Part shown: positions 1-11,242 of the stretch, in pieces
How the letters are laid out: each line of letters starts with the position of its first letter
Numbering within the stretch: the stretch's first letter is position 1
Source: Cryptomeria japonica
Taxonomy: Eukaryota; Streptophyta; Pinopsida; Cupressales; Cupressaceae
DNA: 64,000 bases
Assembly: GCF_030272615.1 (NCBI RefSeq)
Contig: NC_081406.1
Span: forward strand, 397,506,439-397,570,438
Direction of reading: 5' to 3'
Notes under the pieces: generated by a model
Told to the model about the DNA's origin: nothing
Seen by the model: the letters and a program-made list of their open reading frames with translations, nothing else
The model's database searches: none
Translations under genes and position numbers: made by a program

Positions 1-257
1 TTTAGCTTGCCTTGAAAGTCCTTGTTATTTCTATGTTCGAGCATCCAAACAACTAAACCTGTGAAAATAATAAATGCCAGCATTGTAAACCACATAGCTG
101 GGGTAAATGGTTTCATGAAAGACCATATTTCAGCTGAGGAGTAACCCTTCATACAGACTACAAAGACCAGCCCAGAGGCCACATAAGGTTGTGTGAAGTC
201 AACAATTCGTAAGCGACTTGGTGTGATAGCTATATCTCCTATTGCTGCATCATATTC
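1..257 (-). CDS. GLR: Glutamate receptor-like channel (GLR), downstream exon, runs off the left edge
   Basis: This exon continues the ligand-binding S1 segment and enters the channel pore region. Read on the minus strand it begins EYDAAIGDIAI and then TPSRLRIVDFTQPY, which is the GLR core; its Arg is the conserved agonist carboxylate contact in this family. It continues through a hydrophobic M1 segment (MWFTMLAFIIFTGLVVWM) and the LEHR motif just after M1. The acceptor AG lies at 258-259 and the phase is 0, so the reading joins the upstream exon (799-2184) without a break. The rest of the pore, S2, M4 and the tail lie beyond position 1. The product is expected to be a plasma- or endomembrane cation channel gated by amino acids. 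No stop or frameshift is visible here. Confidence 0.9.
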
Positions 258-798
258 CTGCATGACAAGAGGAAAAACTTGAGCATTTCATATCATATTT
301 TATGCTCTTTGTATATCAGAGAACATAAAAGAAATGATTGCTATAGGAATTTTATGTAATATTTATCATCCATGTTTGAAAACAATATGACTTCTCGAGG
401 TAAGCAATTCTCAATATTACTTCTACGTAGTAGCTCCACAAAAATACACAATTTTAAGTAGTAAAATCTTGACAAATACCTGAAAGCTTATATTGCTTCT
501 ATTGTAAAGTAATATTTGAAACATTCTTCAGATATAGCTTAGATAATTTGTTAAGAAGTCGAGACTTATTTAAGAATGCAGCTTGCCAAGTAAACAGATT
601 TCACATTTTCCATATTGTCATCTTTAATTATTCCATCAATTCTAAGAAAAGCAGATGATCTTGGACATCTAAATCTTTCTAAACATCTCAGATTCAAGGA
701 AAATCAGTTTGATAATTTTTACTCCTATCACACTGAAAAAAAATACAGGTAAGAATCACTTGTACACTAATTTTCTAAACAAGATTCAGAATCTGTAC
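258..798 (-). other. GLR intron
   Basis: This phase-0 GT-AG intron separates the two visible GLR exons (GTACAG at the donor, TGCAG at the acceptor). It is AT-rich and holds no ORF or repeat that I can name. Confidence 0.85.
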
Positions 799-2184
799 CT
801 TGTCAGCAAGCTTTTGGAGAAGGTTTTCCAGATTGTGGGTTGAGCTTCCATTCCCAAGAGGTATATAAGTATAACTGGCATTATAAGGAAGATATGCTAT
901 GGCAGCTTCAAATACATCTATAAAGAAACCATGAAAAATTGTAGTATTGTTCTTGTCAACTGTAGTAGAAACTAACCCCCTCTGTATGGCATCTTTTGGA
1001 AACGCAACCTGAATGGACTTTAAATAGTTTTTAATAGACCAGTCATAAGGATTTCTGGAACTGCCTCTAGACCAAATATCATCACTCACACTTCGATCCC
1101 CTGTAGGTGCCTTTGATACTCTGCGACCTATACTCCTACCATTAACATCTGAAAGAATTGTATAGTATCCAGTTCTTTCTTTCCAATACCCAACAATATG
1201 CACTTTCTTGTGAACAAAGTTCACAACTTCAAAGGTAGTGCGCACTCGTTCCCCTCTTGTATCTAGTTTCACATGTCCTGTTGCACCTGAAAATTTAACA
1301 TTCAAAATCTCATTTAAAAGTAAATGTCCATTCTCAAATACCCTAAACTTTGCCCTACCAGCTCTTCCACTAGCAGCTGCATGTGTAAAGGACAAATTTT
1401 TCTGCTTTCCCAAGAAACCATTCAGAGCTTTTGCAACTGTCCATATGGCATCATATGCATAAAATCCATATGCATTTAGTGATTGACCTGTTGCATGCTT
1501 CTCTCCCAGCTTGCTCCTCAATTCAGATTGAACAGATTTAAGCTTTGAAGACATTGGCATATAGCTTCTGACACCAATAATACCACGAGTCTCCTTCCAG
1601 AGACCAACATCAGAGTATACCGCATCCAAAGTCCTTACAATTGCATCTGTGATAATCCATACATGACCTTCATCAAACAACTTCAAGTTATGAGCAGCCA
1701 AAAGTATACTTCGACCAAAATTAGGTTGCACATGGACTACAAATACCTTGGATCTCATGTTCTGTAGTTGAATTAGATTATGATACAGTTCTGTCATATC
1801 TAGATTGGGATGAAGTGCTAGTTTATACACAATTTTACTTCCGTAGGGCTCTAGTGCACAACTTAGGGAATCAATAGCATTCCATCCAAGATTGTCATCC
1901 ATGAATAAAACAACTGCTTCTCTCCATCCATGATTGCCAATAATGCTAGCAATCGCAGTCATCTGCAAGCCATCATTAAATACCACCCTTGTGAAATAAG
2001 GGTATTGTTTTCTTGATAGTGATGAATCCGTAGCTGAGAATGAGACCAAGGGAACATGTACTGCTTCTGCCACCTTAGCAATTGAATGGACTCCAGCCGA
2101 TGTTTGAGGCCCAATTATAGCAACTATGTCTTCTCCAAGTAATTTCATTGCTGCGCATAATAAAGGCAATCTCTTTTCAAGCAG
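799..2184 (-). CDS. GLR: Glutamate receptor-like channel (GLR), large exon: amino-terminal domain and start of S1
   Basis: The exon has 462 codons, open throughout. It is bounded by an acceptor (TTTTTTAG, AG at 2185-2186) and a donor (GACAAG/GTACAG, GT at 797-798). The first part is the periplasmic-binding-like ANF receptor domain, recognised by the GLR motif EDIVAIIGPQTSAG and followed by VPLVSFSATDSSLS. Near residues 390-450 it enters the ligand-binding domain with FHGFFIDVFEAAIAYLPY. Plant GLRs normally have a signal peptide and some 50-90 residues before this point; those are not in this exon, and I found no matching exon upstream. ATG codons inside the exon are not the true start. The coding part is intact, so the gene may be functional with a long first intron, or may be 5' truncated. 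Confidence 0.92.
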
Positions 2185-2888
2185 CTAAAAAAGAAATCAA
2201 ATTTGAGCATAAATTTGAGGGTATTAAAAGAAAATAAGAATACTTGATTTTTACATAGTTGTTTTAGGAAGTTTATTACATATAGAAAATAACCATGCTC
2301 CTTGGATGATAAATGAAATATGTGAAACACAAATATAGGGGAAAGGTGAATATAAAATTTAAATATATGCATTTAGAACAAGTAAACCAAAGTTACATGA
2401 AAGAAGAAATGAGGGAGCGGGTATAGTTTAAAAATAGGGATGGTATTGGAAATTTCCTCATCCACTCCCACCCACAATCATACAGAAGGGAAAAAAAGAG
2501 TTTAAAATTTATTTGTTTTAATTACAAATAAATATTTACAAATAAAACCACTAATAAAAATTTCACACTCAGATTACACAGGTATATGAGATATTATATA
2601 CCTATTCTCATAAATGTTTTTGTAATTATCACTGAGGTATTACACGGCAATAAGACAAGCATATAATAATGGTCAATACCTGTTGCCCCCTAAAAATATC
2701 ATCTTTGCGAAGGCATCTTCTTGTGTTTATTAGTGTTTGCTAATCAAATCTGTTGCAGATTAGAACTAAATTTCATGACTAGATTTGTTCTCGTTTGAAA
2801 GTTGCTCCATTGTCAAGGTCAATTTTGTTTGCTGATAAGGTTAAGCCTCCAAAAGCAGATAACTATGGAAAAGGTTTCAAGAAGAAAT
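2185..2888. other. Non-coding flank or intron upstream of the GLR exon
   Basis: AT-rich DNA with a pyrimidine-rich stretch leading into the GLR acceptor on the minus strand. No first exon with a signal peptide was found. It ends at the TRIM target-site duplication (GAAAT, 2884-2888). It is probably intron sequence if the gene continues upstream. Confidence 0.5.
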
Positions 2889-3020
2889 TGTTGACTTGTG
2901 GTCAGCACCTCCTTGGAGACTCGTGACATGGCTTAACCGCCTCCTGTGAGTCGGGTTAAATCTGGCATATGTATTGGGCGTTGATAGTTTGAGCTTTTGG
3001 CGCAATGGCAAATGATTCCA

Positions 3021-5072
3021 TGTAATATCCTAGTTATTTTTTTTGTTTTTTAGGCCAATAATAATCATCCACAAACAGATAACCCGTTAAGGTTAGAAAG
3101 CATAAACTGAAAACTTGCTGGAAAATGCAACCCTTCCACTTTTTGATCACCAAGTGCCCAATGTGGGAAGGTGAGAGCATACGGTGTTGAGGGGATCGTT
3201 AGCTTCAAATAACTGGAAACAATACAATGCTTGGGCGGCAAGCCAGCCCCTTCCGCTTATCCAGCTGGAATGCAAGAAACTTGGTGATGAACCAGCCAAG
3301 AGAAACATACAAAGGCACAAATCACTCAACTGCGATATTTCAGCGAGAGGACTGAAATTACAAAACAATCTCAACTCAACCGCTTATGCAGCGGGAGGAC
3401 CATTACACTCAGACATCACTCGACCACTTATGCAGTGGGAGGACTGAATTACAATTTACTTGAAAATAGGCGGCAAGCCAGCCTCTTCCACTTTTCAACG
3501 GGGTGAGAGTTACAAACCAGAATTGGTTAGTAGTACTACTACTTAACCTTACAATAATCAAGATAATGTGAGAAGAGAGTAATGCGGAACATCCAAATAA
3601 GAAACATGAAATTTCTGCTAACATCAAAAATCTGCAGGCTGGAATTACAAAACCAGCAGCCTATGGATTTACTAAAACGCTCATAACTCTCTCAATACTC
3701 ACCCAATTCACCCCAAATCTGTTCTAAACAATAGCTATACCAGCTACAATGAAAACAAACCCAAAGAAAGCCATCGAAACACCCATAATTATTTTGCACG
3801 CTTCCCAATGCATTCACAAAACCCAACGCCTAACCTGGGAAGTTCGATTTGCAATATAAAAATCCACACACAAAATAAGATGCTAAAAACTTACAATATG
3901 CATCGCCAGTGGTAGGAAGGAAGGATGAGCCGGTACCCAGAATGATGGAATCGCCTGGTCAAGAGGTGTGAGCAAAATACACTTTCAGCAGTCCCGCGAC
4001 CAGCAACCAAAAAACACTCCAATCCCAAATAGAACACTCCACAATCTACAACTCACTCACCAATAGCACTGGGAATACATGGACACAGCTAGGTACTATC
4101 TTGCAAGTACGAAACTGAGACTTAGCTAGGAAGCCACACTTCGAAGCTCAGATTTTCAGTCGCCAAACCGGCAGCATAACAATGCAATTTTCGTAGATAT
4201 CCAAAAAGAGAGCCCAAGGCTCTTATTTATAACTTCTTGCTCCACCAAATTCAAATGCAAATGCACACAAATTTGCCCAAATTACATGTCCTCCAATGCA
4301 CCCAACACATTTGAATTTAATTAAACATGTCCCTTCAAAATGGCATCCACTTATTTCCAACTCCCTAGGCAAAGTTCGAACTTTTGCTAGGTGAACAACT
4401 TGCAATATTAAAACAATATGAACATGACATGTTTAATCATTCTCAGTGCCGCCTGACTAAGGGAAATAATGATATTAGTAGCATATATTTATCCTTTTCC
4501 CTAAGTCACCCAAAACACAATTAATCAGTAATAAAATAATTAAATATCAAACCTTAGGATAAGGAATTAATATTTAATTAAATAACTTATAACTCCAATA
4601 CTGTTTATTACCAAAATCAAGGATGAAGCTGTGCGATGAAGACCACTGAATTGTGCTGAGTCAGAACCTTGTCCGAGACTGCTAAAAATAGAAATGCTCA
4701 ACACAACCACTTACTAAAAATAGTAAGTCAAGAAATACTGCTCCGAAAAACAGAATCTTCGCACCCAGAGAAAGAGCTTGGAAAGCTTAGTAGAACTGCA
4801 TCAACCAAACAGCCAAACCCTAACTTACTAAAAATAGTAAGTTCTGACTTCACCAAAGAAACAAATGCATGTTATGCCACCCTGGAGTTCATGGAAAACC
4901 CAGAAGGAAACCATAAGCAGAACTGAAGAATTCCCTCCTGACAAACCCTAGAAAGCTCGTGCAGAATTCTACAAAAGTTGGAAACCCTAATTCTCCTTTC
5001 CAATTAGCCTACAGGTCTCCGGAATAGGCCAATGGACCACTGAATGCACATCACTGAGAAGGGGACATTACA
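3021..5072 (-). repeat. 3' LTR of element B
   Basis: 2,052 bp, TG...CA bounded. On the minus strand the U3 carries two copies of the palindrome ACTTACTA-aaaa-TAGTAAGT (4709-4728, 4823-4842), a TATAAATA box (4224-4231) and, near the 3' end, the CCGCT...AGCGG hairpin array (about 3240-3500). ORFs called on either strand inside it are by-products of this structure. Confidence 0.93.
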
Positions 5073-6202
5073 ATCCGCCCTTCCCAAAATCGCTTGTCCT
5101 CAAGCAATGCCATCACAACTCCCGAAAATTTTAAACTGATCCGCACCAAAGCAAGTACGATCCCAGGGTCCCATGCCTGTCTCAAGAAGAACCCACCATG
5201 TCGATGTTGCACCACTCTGATCACATCAAGGAAAACATCACGCTCAAACTGCACTAACCTCCCTTGCAACTCCAAAATGTTACCATTCATGATACTCAAA
5301 CTGGAAAACCTTGAAGGACTGAAATCAATATCATGCAACATCTCATGCCCATAAAGCTCTGAGTAATCAATATCAATAGTGCCACTGTCTATCACAAGCC
5401 TTGGCAATAGGAAATAAACCCTACTGAACTCACGATCAAACTCCACAACATATCTTCCCAAGGTGTCAAGCAGAGCCATGACTGTAAATGTGACTTCTCC
5501 AAATCTCCCTGCAAAGATGAAAACAATCCTTTGCAAGAGCTCAACAACCTCATCCCCATAACTCCGCATGAATCCACTAGGCCTCAATTGAATTATTCTG
5601 GTGCAACCACAGAGACTTCTAAAATCTCTTATAGTTCCCACTCCAAGCACCTCAGAATGATGAACCATAGAAAGCAAAGGCTCGCTGTCCCCATCATAAG
5701 TAGAAGAGAGGGCATAAGAATAACCACTAGTTAAAGCTTGAACACTTCCCATATACAGATACTGATAGCCCCAACTCGCCATACCTCTCATCTGAGACCA
5801 TAAACCAATTCTGCCAAGAGACTGTGAAGTCTGAAAAAGAGTACACCAACAGCCCACCAAGTCTGAAATGATTGTCTTGAGATCCGATTTTAGAAAAATC
5901 AGCTTCCAAGAAGATGAACAGCTGTTGCAACATAAGAAATCATCATCCAAAACAACACATATGCTCACATTCAGGGCTGGAAATATCCTCTCTAGTGACT
6001 CCAACTCCACAGAGAACCATCCTTTGCTCATAATATCTTTCCAATCCACTAGTTGATGAGAAAAAGGAACCATCAAATGGCTGGTAAAGAACGGAACAAC
6101 ACCATTAAGACTGAAAATTTGTTCCTTATCCCTCCAAAGGTCCTTTCCACATGTAACAAGCTCGATCAGACTAGGTTGACGATCTCGAGCTTGGATTCCC
6201 AA
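5051..6202 (-). pseudogene. DNPLFE-motif protein of element B, C-terminal domain
   Basis: 383 codons open, in the same frame as 6203-6826 after one TAG. It is less acidic and rich in hydrophobic and aromatic residues. The segment FLLPRLVIDSGTIDIDYSEL and then HEMLHDIDFS matches 35.94-36.03 kb (FFLLPRIVIGNEIADVDFIEL, then QDMLHGIDFS), so the domain is shared by two element copies. The last residues run into the LTR, so the C-terminus (MSPSQ) is LTR-encoded. The alternative frame near the polypurine tract preserves LEDKRFWEGR, a remnant of the pol end seen in the relative. Function is unknown. Confidence 0.65.
5073..5085 (-). other. Polypurine tract of element B
   Basis: The minus strand reads GGGAAGGGCGGAT directly before the 3' LTR. 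The same purine-rich end (GAGGAGGGCGGAC) precedes the related LTR at 36771. Confidence 0.85.
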
Positions 6203-6826
6203 CTAAAGGTGATTTTCAATACACTGAAAAGAAAACTCAACACATCCCCAAGTACTAGTGAGGACCAAGTGCATTCTTAAGAAATTGGTGTCTTCTCTAG
6301 TGAACCCTTGAAGCTTAACCATGAAAGCTTTAACAACATTGGAGTATGGAGCAAATGTTGTCCTCAAATCCAACTCCCAAAATGGACTAGTATGAGCCTT
6401 ATTATTATTCAACCCAAGAAATGGGTTATCAAGCATGCAATCACCATGTTCTGGTCCTTTCTCCCCTACTTCATGAGTAACAAATCTGAAATCTTCACTC
6501 CTTGCTGCTGCGATGAAACCTTGGATGACTTCTAAACTGTGTTTAGACAACATCTTGATGCCAAAGATGTTGAAACCATCCATCACAAAGAGAGGGTTTT
6601 CAAGAACTTGGAAGCCATCCCTTTCTTCTTGCTGACTTCCATCTTGCTGATCCGAATCTGCACATGCAACCTTTGTTTTTCTTGTGAAGTTCTCAAGATC
6701 AAACTCCTCTTGAAGGCTATCAAGTTCACCAATAACTTGCTCGATTTCTTCAGCTCTTTGTGCATTCTCTTGCTCCTTGAGAAGTTTGAAATCAGCAAAC
6801 TGATCTTCTAACTCCATTAGAGCCAA
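6203..6826 (-). pseudogene. DNPLFE-motif protein of element B, coiled-coil middle part
   Basis: 207 codons open. It starts with a heptad-like helix (FKLLKEQENAQRAEEIEQV) followed by ENPLF and DNPFL motifs. The helix has a clear counterpart at 34.97-35.05 kb (LFREQENGKRAEEVEQV). The frame ends at a TAG (6203-6205) and the next frame runs on in phase, so this stop interrupts one longer protein. It is one base out of register with 6838-8337. Confidence 0.65.
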
Positions 6827-6837
6827 TTGAGTATTTC

Positions 6838-8337
6838 CTAACGTGTCCTTTGTTGACTCAAGCTCAAGAGTTTCCTCTCTTCCCCTTGGAATGCACTAGT
6901 GGTCTTCCTTGCAAGTTCAAAGGCATAATCTCGATCTTTAATCAAGTGTATGTAATTTGACTTCAATATTTCCAAAGAGTCTTTGATAAGTTGCAGATTA
7001 GGGAGAGTAACTTCATCCTTAACCCCTTTTTGTCTCTCATCCATTTGAGCCTTCCAATAGAGTTCTTCAATCAAACTATGTGTGTGATCAAATTGGGATA
7101 GAGCTTGCATTTCTTTTTCAACAGACACCTTGAATTGACCATCCCACTCATAAGAATGCATAGATGGTGTACTGTTGATAGGCAACAAGAAAAAATCAGA
7201 ACTTTGTTTCTTGCAAACACGGCCCCCATAGCTGCTCCAAGACTCTCGTCTAACTCCACCAACTAGCTGCAATTGCTCAATATGATGAAGAGGATCAGAT
7301 TCTACTAAATCTTCCACTTTTTGCTTACTACCAACTTCATCAATAGGTGAATCAGATTTGCATTTTAAAATCTCTTTAAACTTTCCAGCATCAAAACCCA
7401 TATGGTCCTCTAACTTTACAACACAATCTGCTTTTTGAGCTTCATCAGGATCAAAGGGAAATTCATCCCACACAGGTTCCTTGTCATCGCTAGGTGCCAT
7501 CATACCCAGATCCCAAGTGCTAAAGGGCTGATTACTATGTTTAGTTAAAAAGTGCTCACCATAGCTCCACGTATCATCCAACTTAGATCTTGAATCTTCT
7601 CTTAATTTCCACACATTGCTATTCTCACCAAGAGCAATGCTAGAACCAAGTAATGTTCCATCTTCCCACTCAAACAGTGCATTGTCATATGTTTTCACTT
7701 TACCCATCTCAAACAATGGGTTATCAACAATTTGAAAAATATTTCCTTTGTCCAACTTAGACCAACAATCCTGCTGTCCTAAATCTGAAAATTCCAATTT
7801 AGGACATCGCTCAAAGACTTTCAGAATTTGGTCAAGCTCATTCTTCAAAATATGAGTCTCAACACCATTGTTCTGAAATGCAATTTCTGATTGATCCTCT
7901 AAATCTGCCCCTTGAATGTCATCATTTTGGCATATTTTAAACTCACAAAACAGGACAGCCTCTTGTTCATTAGGAACTTCATCATTAGCTGCAATATTTT
8001 CAGCTTCATAACATGAATCTCCATCCAACAATCTGTTAACCTTTTCCTCTTGTTCAACATCTTCAATTTTCATCTGCTCTTCCTCAAGAAGCACATGAGT
8101 GCATTCAACACTGTCTCTAGCTCCATAAGAAACATTAAGAGATTCATCATGCACAACCTCAAATATTGTTTTTTCTTCTTCTTGAATGACAACCTCATCA
8201 ATGGTAGGTGCATGCATCACCAAAGAGTCTTCATGAAGCACTGTCTCAAAGTTAGGTGTCAAAACACCAACTCCATCATTTGTCTTTTTATTAAAGATAT
8301 TGTTTTTCAGACACTTCCTTATGTTTGGAATTTGCAA
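6838..8337 (-). pseudogene. DNPLFE-motif protein of element B, N-terminal part (499 codons open)
   Basis: I do not recognise a family. The sequence is acidic and low in complexity, with the repeated motif [DN]NPLFE or its variants (VDNPLFEMG, YDNALFEWE). Other blocks are LGSSIALGENSNVWK and WDEFPFDPDEAQ. The same blocks occur in the same order in the element at 31.4-34.3 kb, so this is a family protein and not a chance ORF. The C-terminal 100 residues are predicted helical (LIKDSLEILKSNYIHLIKDR). A short ATG-led frame just upstream (8431, MSTIDKSICEL, stopped after about 25 codons) may be the displaced N-terminus. A frameshift near 6830 separates this part from the next. Confidence 0.7.
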
Positions 8338-8533
8338 GAACCTTTACAAACCCCATTTAAATATCTGGATCCTTCATCAAATTAATCAAACCTTGCATTA
8401 ACTCACAAATAGACTTATCTATAGTAGACATTCTTCCAAACTCTGATATGCAACCAATAAACCACGACCCAATAGGATGGAAGGAAGAACTTATGATCTG
8501 ATCAACCGAACACACAAGCTGGCAGGAAAACCA

Positions 8534-8545
8534 GCTCTGATACCA
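8534..8545 (-). other. Primer-binding site of element B (initiator Met tRNA)
   Basis: The minus strand reads TGGTATCAGAGC one base after the 5' LTR end. This complements the 3' end of plant initiator Met tRNA and fixes the element's orientation. Confidence 0.93.
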
Positions 8546-8546
8546 C

Positions 8547-10597
8547 TGTAATATCCCAGTTATTTTTTTTGTTTTTTAGGCCAATAATAATCATCCACAA
8601 ACAGATAACCCATTAAGGTTAGAAAGCATAAACTAAAAACTTGCTGGAAAATGCAACCCTTCCACTTTCTGATCACCTAGTGCCCAATCTGGGAAGGTGA
8701 GAGCATACGGTGTTGAGGGGATCGTTAGCTTCAAATAACTGGAAACAATACAATGCTTGGACGGCAAGTCAGCCCCTTCCGCTTATCCAGCGGGAATGCA
8801 AGAAACTTGGCGATGAACCAGCCAAGAGAAACATACAAAGGCACAAATCACTCAACAGCGATATTTCAGCGGGAGGACTGAAATTACAAAACAATCTCAA
8901 CTCAACCGCTTATGCAGCGGGAGGACCATTACACTCAGACATCATTCGACCACTTATGCAATGAGAGGACTGAATTACAATTTACTTGAAAATAGGCGGC
9001 AAGCCAGCCTCTTCCACTTTTCAGCGGGGTGAGAGTTACAAACCAGAATTGGTTAGTAGTACTACTACTTAACCTTACAATAATCAAGATAATGTGAGAA
9101 GAGAGTAATGTGGAACATCCAGATAAGAAACATGAAATTTCTGCTAACATAAAAAATCTGTAGGCTGGAATTACAAAACCAGCAGCCTATGGATTCACTA
9201 AAACGCTCACAACTCTCTCAATACTCACCCAATTCACCCCAAATCTGTTCTAAACAATAGCTATACCAGCTACAATGAAAACAAACCCAAAGAAAGCCAT
9301 CGAAACACCCATAATTATTTTGCACGCTTCCCAATGCATTCACAAAACCCAACGCCTAACCTGGGAAGTTCGATTTGCAATATAAAAATCCACACTCAAA
9401 ATAAGATGCTAAAAACTTACAATATGCATCGCCAGTGGTAGAAGGAAGGATGAGCCGGTACCCAGAATGATGGAATCGCCTGGTCAAGAGGTGTGAGCAA
9501 AATACACTTTTAGCAGTCCCGCGACCAGCAACCAAAAAACACTCCAATCCCAAATAGAGCACTCCACAATCTGCAACTCACTCACCAACAGCACTGGGAA
9601 TACATGGACACAGCTAGGTACTATCTTGCAAGTACGAAACTGAGACTTAGCTAGGAAGCCACACTTCGAAGCTCAGATTTTCAGTCGCCAAACCGGCAGC
9701 ATAACAATGCAATTTTCGTAGATATCCAAAAAGAGAGCCCAAGGCTCTTATTTATAACTTCTTGCTCCACCAAATTCAAATGCAAATGCACACAAATTTG
9801 CCCAGATTACATGTCCTCCAATGCACCCAACACATTTGAATTTAATTAAACATGTCCCTTCAAAATGGCGTCCACTTATTTCCAACTCCCTAGGCAAAGT
9901 TCGCACTTTTGCTAGGTGAACAACTTGCAATATTAAAACAATATGAACATGACATGTTTAATCATTCTCAGCGCCGCCTAACTAAGGGAAATAATGATAT
10001 TAGTAGCATATATTTATCCTTTTCCCCAAGTCACCCAAAACACGATTAATCAGTAATAAAATAATTAAATATCAAACCTTAGGATAAGGAATTAATAATT
10101 AATTAAATAACTTATAACTCCAATACTGATCAATACCAAAATCAAGGATGAAGTTGTGCGATGAAGACCACTGAATTGTGCTGAGTCAGAACCCTGTCCG
10201 AGACTGCTAAAAATAAAAATGCTCAACACAACCACTTACTAAAAATAGTAAGTCAAGAAATACTGCTCCGAAAAACATAATCTTCGCACCCAGAGAAAGA
10301 GCTTGGAAAGCTTAGTAGAACTGCATCAACCAAACAGCCAAACCCTAACTTACTAAAAATAGTAAGTTCTGACTTCACCAAAGAAACAAATGCATGTTAT
10401 GCCACCCTGGAGTTCATGGAAAACCCAGAAGGAAACCATAAGCAGAACTGAAGAATTCCCTCCTGACAAACCCTAGAAAGCTCGTGCAGAACTCTACAAA
10501 AGTTGGAAACCCTAATTCTCCTTTCCAATCAGCCTACAGGTCTCCGGAATAGGCCAATGGACCACTGAATGCACATCACTGAGAAGGGGACATTACA
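8547..10597 (-). repeat. 5' LTR of element B
   Basis: 2,051 bp, nearly identical to 3021-5072 along its whole length. The palindromes are at 10234-10253 and 10348-10367, the TATAAATA box at 9749-9756 and the hairpin array at about 8765-9030. This copy would drive transcription of the internal ORF toward lower coordinates. Confidence 0.93.
9749..9756 (-). promoter_or_regulatory. TATA box of the element B 5' LTR
   Basis: TATAAATA on the minus strand, inside the conserved context GTTATAAATAAGAGCC. The same box occurs at 4224-4231, 37506-37513 and about 55769-55776 in related LTRs, and diverged versions at about 29224, 32505 and 61100. Confidence 0.7.
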
Positions 10598-11107
10598 TTC
10601 CAACAATTGGTATCAAAGCCTCGGGTCACGGGTTCAAGTCTCCCTTCAGCTATGTTGTGAGAAACGTGACGAGAGCACGTCGTTTCACGTTTCAACGACC
10701 GAGACGGTATTTCCCATCGCCAACGCCCGTTTCTAGCAGTCCAACACATTTCGAGGGCGTTTCTAGTCAAAGGTCGGGGAACATGGGAGTTGATCTTTCA
10801 GTTTACCTACGTAGCAACTACTGCAAGTGCAAATTAATGACAGTATAGCCAAGTTATAATATTTTTTACTGATAAATTGCAGATTGACGTTGATTGGTTG
10901 TCAGTTTTTGGGCATGTGAAACCCTATATGATTCATGGATTAATTGAACAATTTCTGTACAACATCTACAATTTTTATGATGTATATCTCCAACTCCCAC
11001 TCAATCCCATAAGTTTTTAGCCATATTTCTTGATCATTAATAAAACAGTTTTATGTTTCATAAAATATGAAACTATTTAAATATTTTTTTTTATAAAATT
11101 GATATAT

Positions 11108-11138
<31 letters not shown>

Positions 11139-11198
11139 ATGATTAAATTGTCAATGACAAGAATTATACTTTGATAAAATTTTGTAATAAGATAATAT

Positions 11199-11242
11199 AT
11201 GTGTGTGTGTGTGTATATATATATATATACACACACACACAT
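11199..11242. repeat. (TG)n-(TA)n-(CA)n self-complementary microsatellite
   Basis: An AT(GT)7 arm, an alternating TA centre and an (AC)6AT arm form a near-perfect inverted repeat of about 44 bp inside the TRIM interior. A second AT run lies at 11101-11131. The ORF over it (CVCIYIYIHTHTF) is an artefact. Confidence 0.85.

Larger units (their letters stand above)
3021..10597 (-). mobile_element. Non-autonomous LTR retrotransposon 'B', complete with both LTRs, PBS, PPT and duplication
   Basis: On the minus strand the 5' LTR is 10597-8547 and the 3' LTR is 5072-3021. Both start TGTAATGTCC and end GGATATTACA. The target duplication TTCCA is perfect (3016-3020, 10598-10602) and lies inside the TRIM LTR. 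The interior is only 3.47 kb. It carries a primer-binding site for initiator Met tRNA and a polypurine tract but no recognisable gag, protease, RT or RNase H. Instead it encodes the broken DNPLFE protein. The two LTRs differ only by scattered substitutions and tiny indels, so the insertion is fairly young. Movement would need enzymes from an autonomous, probably Ty3-type, relative. Confidence 0.93.

Noticed and set aside
1238-1462. Plus-strand 74-codon ORF
   Set aside because: It lies antisense within the intact GLR exon and has no protein-family features.
3184-3447. Plus-strand ORF beginning MLRGSLASNNWKQYN, repeated at 8710-8964
   Set aside because: It is repeated because it lies in the LTRs of element B. 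Its sequence comes from the hairpin array and it reads against the element's transcription.
10608-10619. tRNA-like match to initiator Met tRNA
   Set aside because: Only the 12-nt 3' complement is present, next to LTRs, so it is a primer-binding site and not a tRNA gene. The same applies at 8534-8545 and 61527-61538.
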